A stretch of 64,000 nt of DNA from Cyclobacteriaceae bacterium. GTDB lineage: Bacteria > Bacteroidota > Bacteroidia > Cytophagales > Cyclobacteriaceae. The position numbers and the translations under genes are program-made. Below are positions 8,636 through 17,249 of this stretch, piece after piece (position 1 is the stretch's first letter; every line of letters begins with the position of its first letter). The stretch lies in assembly GCA_020436085.1 (NCBI GenBank), contig JAGQYM010000011.1:1-64000 (forward strand), in the 5' to 3' direction. The notes under the pieces are model-generated. The model was given only the letters and a program-made list of their open reading frames with translations, was not told where the DNA came from and searched no databases.

Positions 8636-8667
8636 GAAAAAGGCCTGCTACGCGCTGGCCTTTTTTT
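8636..8667. terminator. Terminator between PAP2 gene and the convergent gene
   Basis: A GGCC/GGCC stem extended by TGC/GCT with one T-T mismatch, flanked by A5 and T7. The 19-base stem-loop differs from the one at 4977-4995 by a single base. It can serve both convergent genes. Confidence 0.82.
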
Positions 8668-8690
8668 GTTAGATTCTTAGCGGATTTGAT

Positions 8691-9470
8691 TTATTTCTTC
8701 GGAGGCGCTGGCGTAGTTTGGTCGATCACCTCCCATAGTTGGGATTGAACCATATCCCTGTAGTCATTGGTCGTATTGAAGTAGTTGGTCATCTCCATCA
8801 GTTCGCCAGACTTCTTTCCTGTTGTCGCCTTGCTAAACACATCATCACTGTATCCACTATCAGCTAGTTGCTCAGCAGAGACATATCCATTTACAGTCAC
8901 GGCATCATAGGTCATGTCATCCCAGAAGGGTCTTCCCCACACACTCCAGCTATTCAGTTTGCCCATATCTACCATCGCCTGGTGAACGGGTTTGAAAGCT
9001 TTCTCCTCCATATCAAAGTATCCGTTTTTCTTTATTTTCATTCTGCTCACACGTAGATACTTGTCGGGTTGTTTGGCAGAGATTCCCATCTGCCAATTTG
9101 AAATGTCCGAGTACGCAATGTCGCGAGCAGCACCAGTTTTGGTCATCAGGTCATTGTACTTGTCCCCAAATACTTTCTTCATCTCTTCTTCTGTGATTCC
9201 CTGAAGGGCTGACTTCATGTCCGGATAAATGTCAACGGTGACGTAATTGTAAGGACTTTCTGTTCCGGCACCCATCACCCAGAATAAATGCCAGGCCAAC
9301 ATCTTGCCTTCATTCACTCGCTTCTGATGTAGTTTTTTCCACTCTCGTTCGTTGGTGACAAACGCGCTTCCGTTACCGGGTTTCACCTTCATGTGATTGA
9401 CAATAGCAACCTGGGCTCGAACCTGGAGTGCAAACAAAAGACTAAAGCAACATAAGACGATTGTTTTCAT
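8691..9470 (-). CDS. Secreted protein with two ferredoxin-like halves, unknown function
   Basis: 259 residues from the ATG at 9470, which begins a signal peptide (MKTIVLCCFSLLFALQVRAQ); a TTG 8 codons upstream was rejected. Two similar halves are seen. Each opens with a strand ending in a basic patch (VAIVNHMKVKPGN and YLRVSRMKIKKNG), has a Trp-rich second strand (LAWHLFWVMG and NSWSVWGRPFWDD), and a third YNYVTVDIYPD / YDAVTVNGYVS. That order fits a duplicated dimeric alpha-beta barrel (ABM/NIPSNAP-like) fold. No catalytic residues are recognised. Other small dimeric-barrel proteins (EthD, ABM) lie just downstream in the window. Confidence 0.8.
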   Translation of the reverse strand: MKTIVLCCFSLLFALQVRAQVAIVNHMKVKPGNGSAFVTNEREWKKLHQKRVNEGKMLAWHLFWVMGAGTESPYNYVTVDIYPDMKSALQGITEEEMKKVFGDKYNDLMTKTGAARDIAYSDISNWQMGISAKQPDKYLRVSRMKIKKNGYFDMEEKAFKPVHQAMVDMGKLNSWSVWGRPFWDDMTYDAVTVNGYVSAEQLADSGYSDDVFSKATTGKKSGELMEMTNYFNTTNDYRDMVQSQLWEVIDQTTPAPPKK

Positions 9471-9684
9471 ACGTTTAATGGTTTGGTTGGACAAATAAGC
9501 TACAGAACTTCTGCGCCACGTCTAAGGATATTCCCTAATTATCGCCAAGTGATAATACGTTCAAACATCGAATATTAACCTGGGTAAGTGTTTTGGGGCT
9601 TTTTGAGTTTTTGCGTGTTGTGCCATATTAGGTTTGTTCATGCCCGATCCCTACCTTCAACGACCTATTACAAACCCAAACCAC

Positions 9685-10110
9685 ATGAACCCAAAAGTAA
9701 TCCTGGCCCTTATCGTCATTGGAACGCTGGTAAGTTGCGAACCACCACAGCCCGAGTCACAGCCTGCACAAGAACAAGTTTCGGCTATCAGGAAAGGTAT
9801 GATCAAAGTAACAATAATGTATCCCAGCAGCGACACCAGTAGATTTGATATGGATTACTATTCGACCAAGCACATGCCGATGGTGGCGCGGTTGCTTGGC
9901 GACTCGTTGAAGACCTTGGGCATTGATAAGGGTATCGCGGGTGGGGCACCCGATGCACCGCTGCCCTACATGGCAATTGGATATTTGTATTTCGACAGGC
10001 TCTCCGCTTATCAAAATTCCATCGCACCGCATGTCGATGAGATCAGATCTGATTTTCCGAATTACACCAACGTTCGGCCGGTGATTCTTGTTAGCGAAGT
10101 AATTGAGTAA
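9685..10110 (+). CDS. EthD-domain lipoprotein
   Basis: 141 residues from the ATG at 9685. A longer frame from a TTG at 9634 would spoil the lipoprotein signal (LVSCEPPQ, Cys about 14). The mature part holds an EthD-like dimeric alpha-beta barrel: IKVTIMYPSSDTSRFDMDYY, the characteristic STKHMPMV helix start, PYMAIGYLYFD and a C-terminal VRPVILVSEV strand. EthD proteins are small, often accessory to degradation pathways, with no firm reaction. Anchoring to the membrane as a lipoprotein is unusual for this normally cytoplasmic fold. Confidence 0.78.
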   Translation: MNPKVILALIVIGTLVSCEPPQPESQPAQEQVSAIRKGMIKVTIMYPSSDTSRFDMDYYSTKHMPMVARLLGDSLKTLGIDKGIAGGAPDAPLPYMAIGYLYFDRLSAYQNSIAPHVDEIRSDFPNYTNVRPVILVSEVIE

Positions 10111-10118
10111 ATCAGTGG

Positions 10119-10190
10119 TGATTTGTCAGTTGTCGGTATCGGGATCAGTACGGTAACTCAAAACTCAAAACTGACAACTTAAAACTGCCA
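10119..10190. repeat. Quasi-periodic low-complexity spacer
   Basis: Overlapping short words recur imperfectly: CAGTTGTC, AACTCAAAACTCAAAACTG and ACAACTTAAAACTG. No gene is seen in it. Confidence 0.5.
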
Positions 10191-10244
10191 GGCGAACTCT
10201 CACCAAACTTCACTTGTTGTTTTATTTGAGGGGAGGTGTGATAC

Positions 10245-10418
10245 GTGAAGAATAAATCAAAAGGCAAAAAGAAGCTCAACGTCATCAGCAGGCTGTTGCG
10301 TAGTGGTGTGGTGATGGACAACCCCACTGACAAAAAGAGAAAGGAAGTGACCAAACACCTGAAAGAGGACATCAAAGACATCCAGAAGGCGAGAAAGGAG
10401 ATCGAAGACGATCATTAA
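10245..10418 (+). CDS. 57-residue basic protein, unknown
   Basis: A GTG start at 10245 lies downstream of a purine-rich GAGGGGAGGTG, one of the better Shine-Dalgarno-like sites in the window, and the frame runs to TAA 10416-10418. The product is highly charged: a Lys-rich start (KNKSKGKKKLN), then ISRLLRSGVVMDNPTDKKRK and an amphipathic helix ending KARKEIEDDH. It may bind nucleic acid or a partner protein (inference). It is short and easily missed; it ends 48 bp before the cupin gene. The RBS and the coherent helical pattern support it as real. Confidence 0.62.
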   Translation: MKNKSKGKKKLNVISRLLRSGVVMDNPTDKKRKEVTKHLKEDIKDIQKARKEIEDDH

Positions 10419-10466
10419 TCCCATTCACATATTCAGTAACTTCGATAGTCTACAAATCTGTTTGCG

Positions 10467-10862
10467 ATGGAAATAACCAAAAATGGAAGTCAGCCGTCTG
10501 TGAAGGGACCAGAGGATTGGTTCACCGGTTCGGTGCGACTCGATCCTTTGTTTGCCAAGCGGGATGTGACCAAGGCTGCTGCAGCACTTGTCACTTTTGA
10601 GGCGGGCGCCAGAACGGCATGGCACACACATCCTGCCGGGCAAACGCTCATCGTGCAGTCAGGAGTAGGATGGGTGCAGCGCGAAGGCGGCCCGGTAGAG
10701 GAGATCCGTCCCGGAGATGTGGTGTGGTTTGAACCCAATGAAAAACACTGGCATGGTGCATCAGCTACCAAAGCCATGAGTCACATCGCTATTCAGGAAG
10801 ACGTGAACGGAAGCGTGGTAACGTGGATGGAGAAAGTCTCGGATGATCAGTACAATCGGTAA
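10467..10862 (+). CDS. Single-domain cupin protein
   Basis: 131 residues, all one cupin barrel. Metal ligands of motif 1 are visible in [14 protein letters not shown] (His 53, His 55, Gln 59), and of motif 2 in [16 protein letters not shown] (His about 94). This H-x-H-x3-Q...H arrangement is seen in small Mn-type cupins related to (R)-hydroxynitrile lyases and in carboxymuconolactone-decarboxylase-linked cupins. Substrate unknown. It has no signal peptide, so it is probably cytoplasmic. A repeat-rich spacer follows. Confidence 0.88.
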   Translation: MEITKNGSQPSVKGPEDWFTGSVRLDPLFAKRDVTKAAAALVTFEAGARTAWHTHPAGQTLIVQSGVGWVQREGGPVEEIRPGDVVWFEPNEKHWHGASATKAMSHIAIQEDVNGSVVTWMEKVSDDQYNR

Positions 10863-10971
10863 GCAGTGAGAAGTAAGCGGTGGGCAGTTGACGGTAAGCA
10901 GTAAGCGATTGTCAGTAAGCAGTAAGCGGTGGGCAGTTATCTTTGCGCCTTAGCGCCCTTGCGGTTAAATA
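10863..10971. repeat. Quasi-periodic spacer plus dispersed CCTTGCGGTTAA word
   Basis: The words GTAAGCAGTAAGCG and GGTGGGCAGTT repeat two or three times (10863-10938). Then TTTGCGCCTTAGCGCCCTTG and CGGTTAA (10942-10968) resemble the 30-bp repeat found at 23411 and 24671. No gene is seen here. Confidence 0.6.
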
Positions 10972-11018
10972 CTCCAAACACCTTCGTAACTTCGACCTAC
11001 ACAAATGAAACCGGCAAC

Positions 11019-11405
11019 ATGAAGACATCCCTATACTTCGTTTTATTATTAGCTACGATGATGGTATCACTTAAGCAAGCTTCCGCACAGCCATCTACCT
11101 ACATGCGCATAGCGAAGATTGAAGTCGACAGTACACAGCTCAATGAATATATAAAAGCCCTAAAAGCGCAGATGGAGTCGGCTTTGAAGAATGAGAAAGG
11201 TGTACTGTCTTATTCCGCTCTTCAGGATAAAAATGCTCCCTGGAAGATCACGATCGTGGAGACCTACGCCAGCGTAGCCGCTTACGAGGTTCACATCCAG
11301 ACGGCCCACTTCAAAAAATACAAAGAAGCAGTAGACGGCATGGTCACAGCCCTGGAGTTGACTGACGTGGTGCCCATCGCGATGGAGAGTAAACTAAAGC
11401 ACTAG
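11019..11405 (+). CDS. Secreted ABM-type (quinol monooxygenase-like) protein
   Basis: 128 residues from the ATG at 11019, which starts a signal peptide (MKTSLYFVLLLATMMVSLKQ, cleavage near SAQ). The mature part is a single antibiotic-biosynthesis-monooxygenase-like barrel: MRIAKIEVDSTQLNEYIKAL, EKGVLSYSALQDK, WKITIVETYASVAAYEVHIQ, then HFKKYKEAV. Members act as small cofactor-free monooxygenases or merely bind ligands; which applies here cannot be told. Export is noteworthy, since most members are cytoplasmic. Confidence 0.84.
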   Translation: MKTSLYFVLLLATMMVSLKQASAQPSTYMRIAKIEVDSTQLNEYIKALKAQMESALKNEKGVLSYSALQDKNAPWKITIVETYASVAAYEVHIQTAHFKKYKEAVDGMVTALELTDVVPIAMESKLKH

Positions 11406-11413
11406 CCTCGTTA

Positions 11414-11453
11414 GCTTTTTCTATAAGCATTTTCTATCTTCATCTGGCATTTT
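11414..11453 (+). repeat. Dispersed leader repeat, copy 1 (partial)
   Basis: The core TTTTTCTATAAGCATTTTCT followed by ATCTTCATC matches the cores of the copies at 12285, 15802, 17250 and 19238. Only the promoter-like part is present here. It lies 35 bp before the gene at 11488. Confidence 0.75.
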
Positions 11454-11487
11454 GAACCTTAGATTAGCCTCAACCTATAGTTAATCG

Positions 11488-12216
11488 ATGAACCCACAGG
11501 ATTTAAGGCGAGCGAGAATAGGAGCTGTAATACTCGCAATCGTAATTGTCTCATCCAGTTTCACATATGGACAAAAAATTGAATTAATGCCAAACAATCC
11601 AGCACCAAGGCTAGGCCAGGATGTTGATATAGCTGTTTCTTTGACAGGTGACTTGGGTGAACTTGACAACAAAACGAGGAATTTCATGAACGGATTGCGT
11701 GGGGATTATACTTTCTCTCCCATAGATACGGGAACCGTTTACATTGGACCCTTAAGTTTTAAATTGAATGGCGTGATATTTCAATCAGATTCTATCAAAC
11801 TAAATATTTTACCCAGTCTACCTTTTGACAAGATGGGTGTCTGGGTTAGACAAGAAGAGTTCAGAAATAAAAAATATCTTGTTGTTGAGCAGATAATTAG
11901 AAGTGACTGGTTGGAAAACAAATCACAAAACGTTCATGGATTTGACACTAAATCGTTGGGGCAATCAGGTTTAGGTGAACTCAAAACTGATTCTTTTGAG
12001 GACTCGCAGGTCTCTATTAAACTTCATTATGCTGCATCTAAAAGACAATCCGTTTCTATTGGAAAAAGGTCTTCCTCCGAAAGTGGCGCTATTTACAGAA
12101 TATATACTTATGAAATATCGATGGGACCGGATTTTAAAGGAGAGTATATTATAACAAGACAACATTTTAATAATTTACCGAAAGGTGTTGAGTTCAATGA
12201 GTGGATATTGAAATGA
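11488..12216 (+). CDS. Exported protein with BatD-like strand region, unknown
   Basis: 242 residues. The N-terminus MNPQDLRRARIGAVILAIVI is a hydrophobic anchor or signal that recurs almost unchanged at the start of the small gene at 12418. Residues about 30-105 look like a BatD/aerotolerance-type immunoglobulin domain: PAPRLGQDVDIAVSLTGD, then YTFSPIDTGTVYIGPLSFKL and SDSIKLNILP. The rest is not recognised. No Bat operon partners are present, so a BatD role is not implied. It follows a partial copy of the dispersed leader repeat. Confidence 0.75.
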   Translation: MNPQDLRRARIGAVILAIVIVSSSFTYGQKIELMPNNPAPRLGQDVDIAVSLTGDLGELDNKTRNFMNGLRGDYTFSPIDTGTVYIGPLSFKLNGVIFQSDSIKLNILPSLPFDKMGVWVRQEEFRNKKYLVVEQIIRSDWLENKSQNVHGFDTKSLGQSGLGELKTDSFEDSQVSIKLHYAASKRQSVSIGKRSSSESGAIYRIYTYEISMGPDFKGEYIITRQHFNNLPKGVEFNEWILK

Positions 12217-12284
12217 ACTACCGCTGACACCACTGGAAATCTCAAACCTATAGTACCGGAACGACTCGCAGGGTAGCTCCTAAG

Positions 12285-12384
12285 CCAGCATCAAGCATAC
12301 AGTATCCAGCCCCACATCTTACGTCTTACGTCTTAAATCCTACGTCTAATAATGGTTTTTCTATAAGCATTTCCTATCTTCATT
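12285..12384 (+). repeat. Dispersed leader repeat, copy 2
   Basis: It starts CCAGCATCAAGCATAC, runs through heptamer-like TCTTACGTCTTACG and AAATCCTACGTCT, and ends with TTTTTCTATAAGCATTTCC then TATCTTCATT. The last word resembles the Bacteroidota -7 element. It sits 33 bp before the 65-codon gene at 12418. Confidence 0.82.
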
Positions 12385-12417
12385 CACGTTTTATTGCGCA
12401 CTACAACACACAGCCTT

Positions 12418-12615
12418 ATGCAAGAGAAAGCTAACCCAGTGGACCAGCAAGATTTAAGACAAGCAAGAATTAGAGCTGTGATTTTGGCAACCGCCATAAT
12501 GGTAACAATATGTTCTTTATTTTACGCCCGTGTTCAGACTGACAAGGTGGAGAAGTTGCAGATTAAAATTGACTCATTGAATGCGCAACTTGATGCAAAC
12601 ATCAGAACACGGTAG
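12418..12615 (+). CDS. 65-residue single-pass membrane protein, unknown
   Basis: The ATG at 12418 was chosen over an upstream TTG. The protein has a polar start, QQDLRQARIRAVILATAIMV, a membrane segment (about 18-40), and a short coiled coil (VEKLQIKIDSLNAQLDANI). Its first 30 residues are a paralogue of the N-terminus of the protein at 11488, at both protein and DNA level, and both genes follow the same dispersed leader repeat. Function unknown; the coiled coil suggests oligomerisation. Confidence 0.68.
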   Translation: MQEKANPVDQQDLRQARIRAVILATAIMVTICSLFYARVQTDKVEKLQIKIDSLNAQLDANIRTR

Positions 12616-12695
12616 TCTCTATTTGTCTTCCTATCAACAAAGAGTTTACTACGGTTGTTAGCGGCTCGGTTTGATCAAACCGATTTTGAGTTACT

Positions 12696-15119
12696 CTAAA
12701 AACTTTCCCCTAGCAAGCTATACTGGCTCTTCGCTTCCAGCGAGCTTGTATTTACCATGATGGATCTTACCCATTCAGGACGAGGGGGGGCCTTGCCATC
12801 CAATAATTGCTGCTGCCACTGCTCATCAGTTAGTGGCCGATTATTCGTAAATTCATAATAGCTGAATACAGCTCCTCTGGTAATGTAGGGTTTGCCATTT
12901 ATCTCCGCGACCACGTAAATTTCATCCACAAGTCCTGTGGCATCTTCCAGATAAGTGTTGTTATTTCTAAAAACATCTGCAACCACTGCAACCATTCTCT
13001 CCTTTTCAGGCAAATGGCCGGATCTAAAAATGCGGATCGTCAAATACTCGATGGCGCCACCCAGCCACGATATCTGATTGAACTCCTTCTCACTAACCTG
13101 CTCCCCAGCCAATTCCTTTTGGCTAATCGATAGCAACATGTTACCAATTTCGCGAAGGTCACGGTTAATGGCTTCTATATGGTCAGTCATTAAACCCATC
13201 TTTGTTAACGTTGCTTCCTGCAGGTCAATGAGCTCCAATGATTTCTCCCAAAATGCAATGTTAGGCTCAACATAACCGATGTGCTGAGGTGGTGGTGGAC
13301 CGCCACCTTCGCCAGCCTGTGCGGCAGATGGCTGCTCTGCGTATAGGATCATGTCATGCTTAAGTTCAGACCAGGCAGCTAGTGATGTAACCAAATTCTT
13401 GCGTTCCCAGGAAGGGGTTTTCATGAAAAGAGGATAATTTTCACTTGATGCGCGGAGATGATTAATTATCTCCATCGTTTTGCAATAAATGTTGGAGTTC
13501 CAATCACTGTAGCCTGAAAATTGTTCTTGGAGCTCCGATAGCCGTTGGGGATAGCCTTCCCAACGTGCGGCCTCATTATATTCGTTTAGTAGAATGTTCT
13601 CGGCCTCCTTGCTACCCAAGGATGCGAAAACATCCAATCCTTTTGGGAAAGGCCTGCGTGGTGTGGGTTGTGTCACTTCAACAAGCCTACTTAATATTTC
13701 AGCATCAAATGTGTAGCGTCCTGCAGTGAAAAGGATCTTTGGCCTGAGTACTTCTTTGCCATTGCTGGTGGCCATTTGTGGTTTAATCCTGTCGGGATCA
13801 AGTGCCTCTAATTTCTTTCGAAATTGACTAAGCTTCTCCCCGGTCAGAAGTGAAAATGGATTCTTTGCATTATCGGATGAGAGAAGTTGGATGACATGTG
13901 AAATGGAAAGATTGTCTTCATCGCCCACGATAAACTTGATCACATCATTAATTGTGTTGAAGGATTTAAGGTTTTCAGCAGAGTTTTTTATGCAAGAACC
14001 GATAATTATTGCAGCAGATAGACTGGCGTCATCGTCAGCAAAAATGGGTGCAGTATTTAGCCATTTCATACAACGGAAATACCGTTGGAGCTCTGGAGAC
14101 TTGGTATAGTTCCCTCGAGGAGTAAATTGGGAATACTGGATTAATTCACTGGCTAAAAATTCAGAGCCCTGGCCTTCACTGTTTTTTATCTTGGTTAACT
14201 CATCTTGTTGATATTGAGCCATCTCTTTAGGCCCAGCTAGTTCTTTATCAGTAAGTAAAGAGTAAGCGATATTCAAATATGTCATGGCCCATTGAGCGGA
14301 CTTTTTATTTTCTGCATTAGATGCTTTCTGCTCAAAATCTTTGGATGCTTTGCTACTGGATTCCAGTAGGCCGGTTAGAACCGGGATGAATTTATCTTCT
14401 TCAATTTTTCGAAGGATTGTACTAAAGTGCTTGTGGATCACCTGAAGATAAATATCTGTGGTGATAAAACTTGGAATATACTGGTAATGATTTTTGTCGT
14501 AAACATGAAAAAGTTGCTCATGTTTAGCGGGAACTATGGCAAAGTTAGTTTTAGTGAGTTGCTCTAGCAACGGAGTGGGTAACTCACTAAATTGGACGCG
14601 GTTGTACAGATGATCCAAGCTGATCATGGTATGACTGCCCACCTCTTGATATCGGCCTTTAACGAGCTGCTCTTCTTGGGTAATTACCTTGTTCACAAAT
14701 TCCTGTTCCTCTGTGCTGAGTTCCACTTCAAAACCTGGCACATCGAACACAGGCTGGTACCAATCAAACTGACTGAAATACCCACGGAGAACCGCATCAT
14801 CAAACAAGTAGCCCTTGCGAGCAAAAATCTCATTTCTAAGTAACCATAGTTCGACTATCGATTTGTCTGCAAGGCTTACGGAGAAATCAAACTCAGGAGG
14901 TAAAATCCGCTTTGGATACCACTCCTTCATGTGACGCAGATCATAGATCTCCTCTGTTGTAAGTTTTCTATTTTCTTCTTTTGAGTTCGTTACTGGCTCA
15001 CTGTTGGGGGACTTGGTTTCAATCTTGGTCTCAGTATTATCCTTTTTGGGTGTACAGCCGATTGTGAAGATGACAACAAATAAAGAGATGATTTTAGTTG
15101 TTGAATATTTGCTTTGCAT
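12696..15119 (-). CDS. DUF3160 lipoprotein with YARHG domain
   Basis: 807 residues from the ATG at 15119, which begins a lipoprotein signal (FVVIFTIGCTPKK). An ATG 6 codons upstream (15137) is also possible. A YARHG domain is clear at about 55-140 (LLRNEIFARKGYLFDDAVLR, GYFSQFDWYQP), a cell-surface module common in Bacteroidota lipoproteins. The remainder (SLDHLYNRVQFSEL, FIPSFITTDIYLQVIHKHF) has the pattern of DUF3160, a large family of unknown function. The start overlaps the end of the upstream lipoprotein gene by 26 bp, so the two are co-transcribed. Confidence 0.88.
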   Translation of the reverse strand: MQSKYSTTKIISLFVVIFTIGCTPKKDNTETKIETKSPNSEPVTNSKEENRKLTTEEIYDLRHMKEWYPKRILPPEFDFSVSLADKSIVELWLLRNEIFARKGYLFDDAVLRGYFSQFDWYQPVFDVPGFEVELSTEEQEFVNKVITQEEQLVKGRYQEVGSHTMISLDHLYNRVQFSELPTPLLEQLTKTNFAIVPAKHEQLFHVYDKNHYQYIPSFITTDIYLQVIHKHFSTILRKIEEDKFIPVLTGLLESSSKASKDFEQKASNAENKKSAQWAMTYLNIAYSLLTDKELAGPKEMAQYQQDELTKIKNSEGQGSEFLASELIQYSQFTPRGNYTKSPELQRYFRCMKWLNTAPIFADDDASLSAAIIIGSCIKNSAENLKSFNTINDVIKFIVGDEDNLSISHVIQLLSSDNAKNPFSLLTGEKLSQFRKKLEALDPDRIKPQMATSNGKEVLRPKILFTAGRYTFDAEILSRLVEVTQPTPRRPFPKGLDVFASLGSKEAENILLNEYNEAARWEGYPQRLSELQEQFSGYSDWNSNIYCKTMEIINHLRASSENYPLFMKTPSWERKNLVTSLAAWSELKHDMILYAEQPSAAQAGEGGGPPPPQHIGYVEPNIAFWEKSLELIDLQEATLTKMGLMTDHIEAINRDLREIGNMLLSISQKELAGEQVSEKEFNQISWLGGAIEYLTIRIFRSGHLPEKERMVAVVADVFRNNNTYLEDATGLVDEIYVVAEINGKPYITRGAVFSYYEFTNNRPLTDEQWQQQLLDGKAPPRPEWVRSIMVNTSSLEAKSQYSLLGESF

Positions 15120-15642
15120 CGCTAAGTGAGATTTCATTGTATTGGTAATTGTCAAGTGCAAGTCCGAAACTTTGCCAGAAATAATCTCCGATCGCAAAAT
15201 TTCCTTTTGTGGTTTGTTCCAGTGTGACGATATGCCCGTTGCTACTAGTTTTAAAGTCTACAAGTTCCTGGCAAACTTTGGAGCCGAGCCACATGGGGAT
15301 AATATGATTGTCTTTGATTTGGAGGATGAAGAGGCGTTTACTTTCAATTGGATCAAAATGAGTAGGTTTTATCAATCCGACAATTATGTCCGTACTGCCA
15401 TCCTGATCCACATCAGCGGTATCAAATCGGTAAGGTTTGTACCTAAATATTTTATGATCAATCATCCTTCCATTGTGGTCGTTAAGCTGGATACGAAAGC
15501 CGGAAACGCTGCTGAGTTGACTAAAGCTTACGTGTCCCCGAAATGCTTTATCTGATATGTAAAATTCATTAGCTGCAGGAAATTCGTTGACCTTGCTACA
15601 GGATAGACCCACCAAGAGAATAACCAGAATAAGGTTCTTCAT
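15094..15642 (-). CDS. Lipoprotein with FG-GAP/VCBS-like motif
   Basis: 182 residues from the ATG at 15642, which gives a lipoprotein signal (LLVGLSCSK); a TTG 11 codons upstream was rejected. The segment DTADVDQDGSTDIIVGLIKP carries a DxDxDG calcium-loop and the hydrophobic strand of FG-GAP/VCBS repeats. The surroundings suggest one blade-like module rather than a full propeller. It is the first gene of a two-gene unit with the DUF3160 lipoprotein, so the two probably act together at the envelope. Function unknown. Confidence 0.78.
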   Translation of the reverse strand: MKNLILVILLVGLSCSKVNEFPAANEFYISDKAFRGHVSFSQLSSVSGFRIQLNDHNGRMIDHKIFRYKPYRFDTADVDQDGSTDIIVGLIKPTHFDPIESKRLFILQIKDNHIIPMWLGSKVCQELVDFKTSSNGHIVTLEQTTKGNFAIGDYFWQSFGLALDNYQYNEISLSDAKQIFNN

Positions 15643-15801
15643 AGACCAAAATAATGATTTAATTTTTGTCTGCAATCAAAAAGATTGCTACGATAGGCCA
15701 GAATCCTTACGGCCGCCCGACTAATAATACAGGAATCCGTCCGAAAGCAGCGGTTCCGTCAGCTTGAGGCAAGCCCTAATGAACTGGTCAAACAGGTCTT
15801 T

Positions 15802-15942
15802 CCCAGCCCCATATCCTACATCTCACGTCTCAAATCCTACGTCTATTAGTGGTTTATTCTGTCAGTATTTCCTATCTTCATCCGGCATTATAAGCAAGAT
15901 CCAAAGCGTGACCTCTTCTGGCAGCCTGATTACTTTGAAATA
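15802..15942 (+). repeat. Dispersed leader repeat, copy 3 (long form)
   Basis: CCAGCCCCATATCCTACATC, then TCACGTCTCAAATCCTACG, then a GTATTTCCTATCTTCATCC core. The homology to copy 4 continues past the core to AGCCTGATTACTTTGAAA. In that extension a frame beginning at 15898 reads DPKRDLFWQPDYFEI, parallel to NPPGDCSREPGYFEL in copy 4. Apart from this repeat, the 333-bp gap before the next gene shows nothing. Confidence 0.8.
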
Positions 15943-15976
15943 GTGAAAACGATGCAACTAAATATAAACGGTCTTT

Positions 15977-17059
15977 GTGCATAAAACATTAGTGAGAAGG
16001 CTTATCACACTAATATTTTTCACGCTCGCCATTGCGATGAATTGCAGCGGTGATGAATTTCCGTGGGTTCAACGAATTTTATTTCAGGACTCAATTACTT
16101 GGATACGAACGAATGAAGGTCTTTATAAAATCATCCAACGAAAAAATGAAACAATAACCTGGTCCAAGGAGATAGAAGGTGCAGGTGATATTTACATAGA
16201 TTCAAAGAATACAATTTGGGCGGCTGATTTTGGAAACGGACTTTATATTAATAAAGACGGTAAATGGTCACTTATTCAAAACGATACAGTAAAGTATGTG
16301 TCAAATATTTTCGAGTTTGATTCTGACATATTCATTTGGGCAAGCCTTAATAATAAAATGACGTATTTAAAATGGGATAATGGTAAATGGAAAGAGACTA
16401 CAGCATTAAATCGTAATTTTAAGAAGTGGCAGATGGCCAAGCAAGGTGTTAAGGATTTGTACTTTGATAAGAAAAGGAATAGCTGGCTAATCTTTTTTGG
16501 ATTTGGTTCTGACAAAATCGAGGTAAATAACGTCACTATTAAAGCACCTCCTGGAGAACTCATTCAGCACCATGATGTTGACGTAAATGGCGCACCTTGG
16601 ATACTTACTACAAATGGATGGTTCTTTAGTTATAACAATGGCCAATGGGTAAAAAGAAATCGTATAATTAATCCTGTTCAAAGTTCAAGTCTTAGATTCT
16701 GGGTTAAAAGCGATGAGGAATTTTGGGTAGGCGGATATGCATATGTAGCATACTTTGCAAACAATCAATGGATAGAACTATCCTTTTTGACACCGCAGGC
16801 TGAGCATGAAGGACCAGAAGAAGCTGATACTGATGTGTCAGTATCAGATACAAAAATGTACAAATGGGGGATCATTAATGACAACGATGGGTATTCAAAT
16901 TTAAGGAGATCTCCTGACGGTAAATCCGAGGTGATCGCAAAAATACTGTCTGATTTCCAATTCAAATATTATCCGGATAATAATGCCGACTGGTGGCTGA
17001 TTGAAACTGAACGAGGGACAAAAGGATACCTTCATAAATCGAGGGTTCAAGGCTTATGA
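15977..17059 (+). CDS. Exported beta-propeller-like protein with C-terminal SH3 domain
   Basis: 360 residues from a GTG at 15977 that opens directly on a signal peptide (LITLIFFTLAIAMNC). Trp/Gly-rich strand repeats follow (IYIDSKNTIWAADFGNGLYI, VDVNGAPWILTTNGWFFSY, EEFWVGGYAYVAYF), which look like two-component-regulator-type propeller blades. The last 65 residues form a bacterial SH3-like domain (YSNLRRSPDGKSEVIAKI, then DWWLIETERGTKGYLHKSRV). The combination suggests a ligand- or wall-binding exported protein. No enzyme motif is seen. The leader repeat lies just upstream. Confidence 0.78.
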   Translation: MHKTLVRRLITLIFFTLAIAMNCSGDEFPWVQRILFQDSITWIRTNEGLYKIIQRKNETITWSKEIEGAGDIYIDSKNTIWAADFGNGLYINKDGKWSLIQNDTVKYVSNIFEFDSDIFIWASLNNKMTYLKWDNGKWKETTALNRNFKKWQMAKQGVKDLYFDKKRNSWLIFFGFGSDKIEVNNVTIKAPPGELIQHHDVDVNGAPWILTTNGWFFSYNNGQWVKRNRIINPVQSSSLRFWVKSDEEFWVGGYAYVAYFANNQWIELSFLTPQAEHEGPEEADTDVSVSDTKMYKWGIINDNDGYSNLRRSPDGKSEVIAKILSDFQFKYYPDNNADWWLIETERGTKGYLHKSRVQGL

Positions 17060-17249
17060 AGCCAAGCCTTCATTAAAGTAATTTATTGGTCCTCATTTTG
17101 ATAGCCTGATTACTTTAACCCTCTCAGAGTCACCCGAAGAGGACTCTGGGCTTTGATAAACCATATTCATGTCAAGCCATTACGGATAAGGGATTCATGA
17201 AAATGGAATGGATTTTTGGGTATTTATTCGACTGGTCCAAAACCAGCCT

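Noticed and set aside
10145-10381. Minus-strand hydrophobic 78-residue frame
   Set aside because: It is opposite the 57-residue gene with a good ribosome site and runs into a low-complexity spacer; shadow frame.
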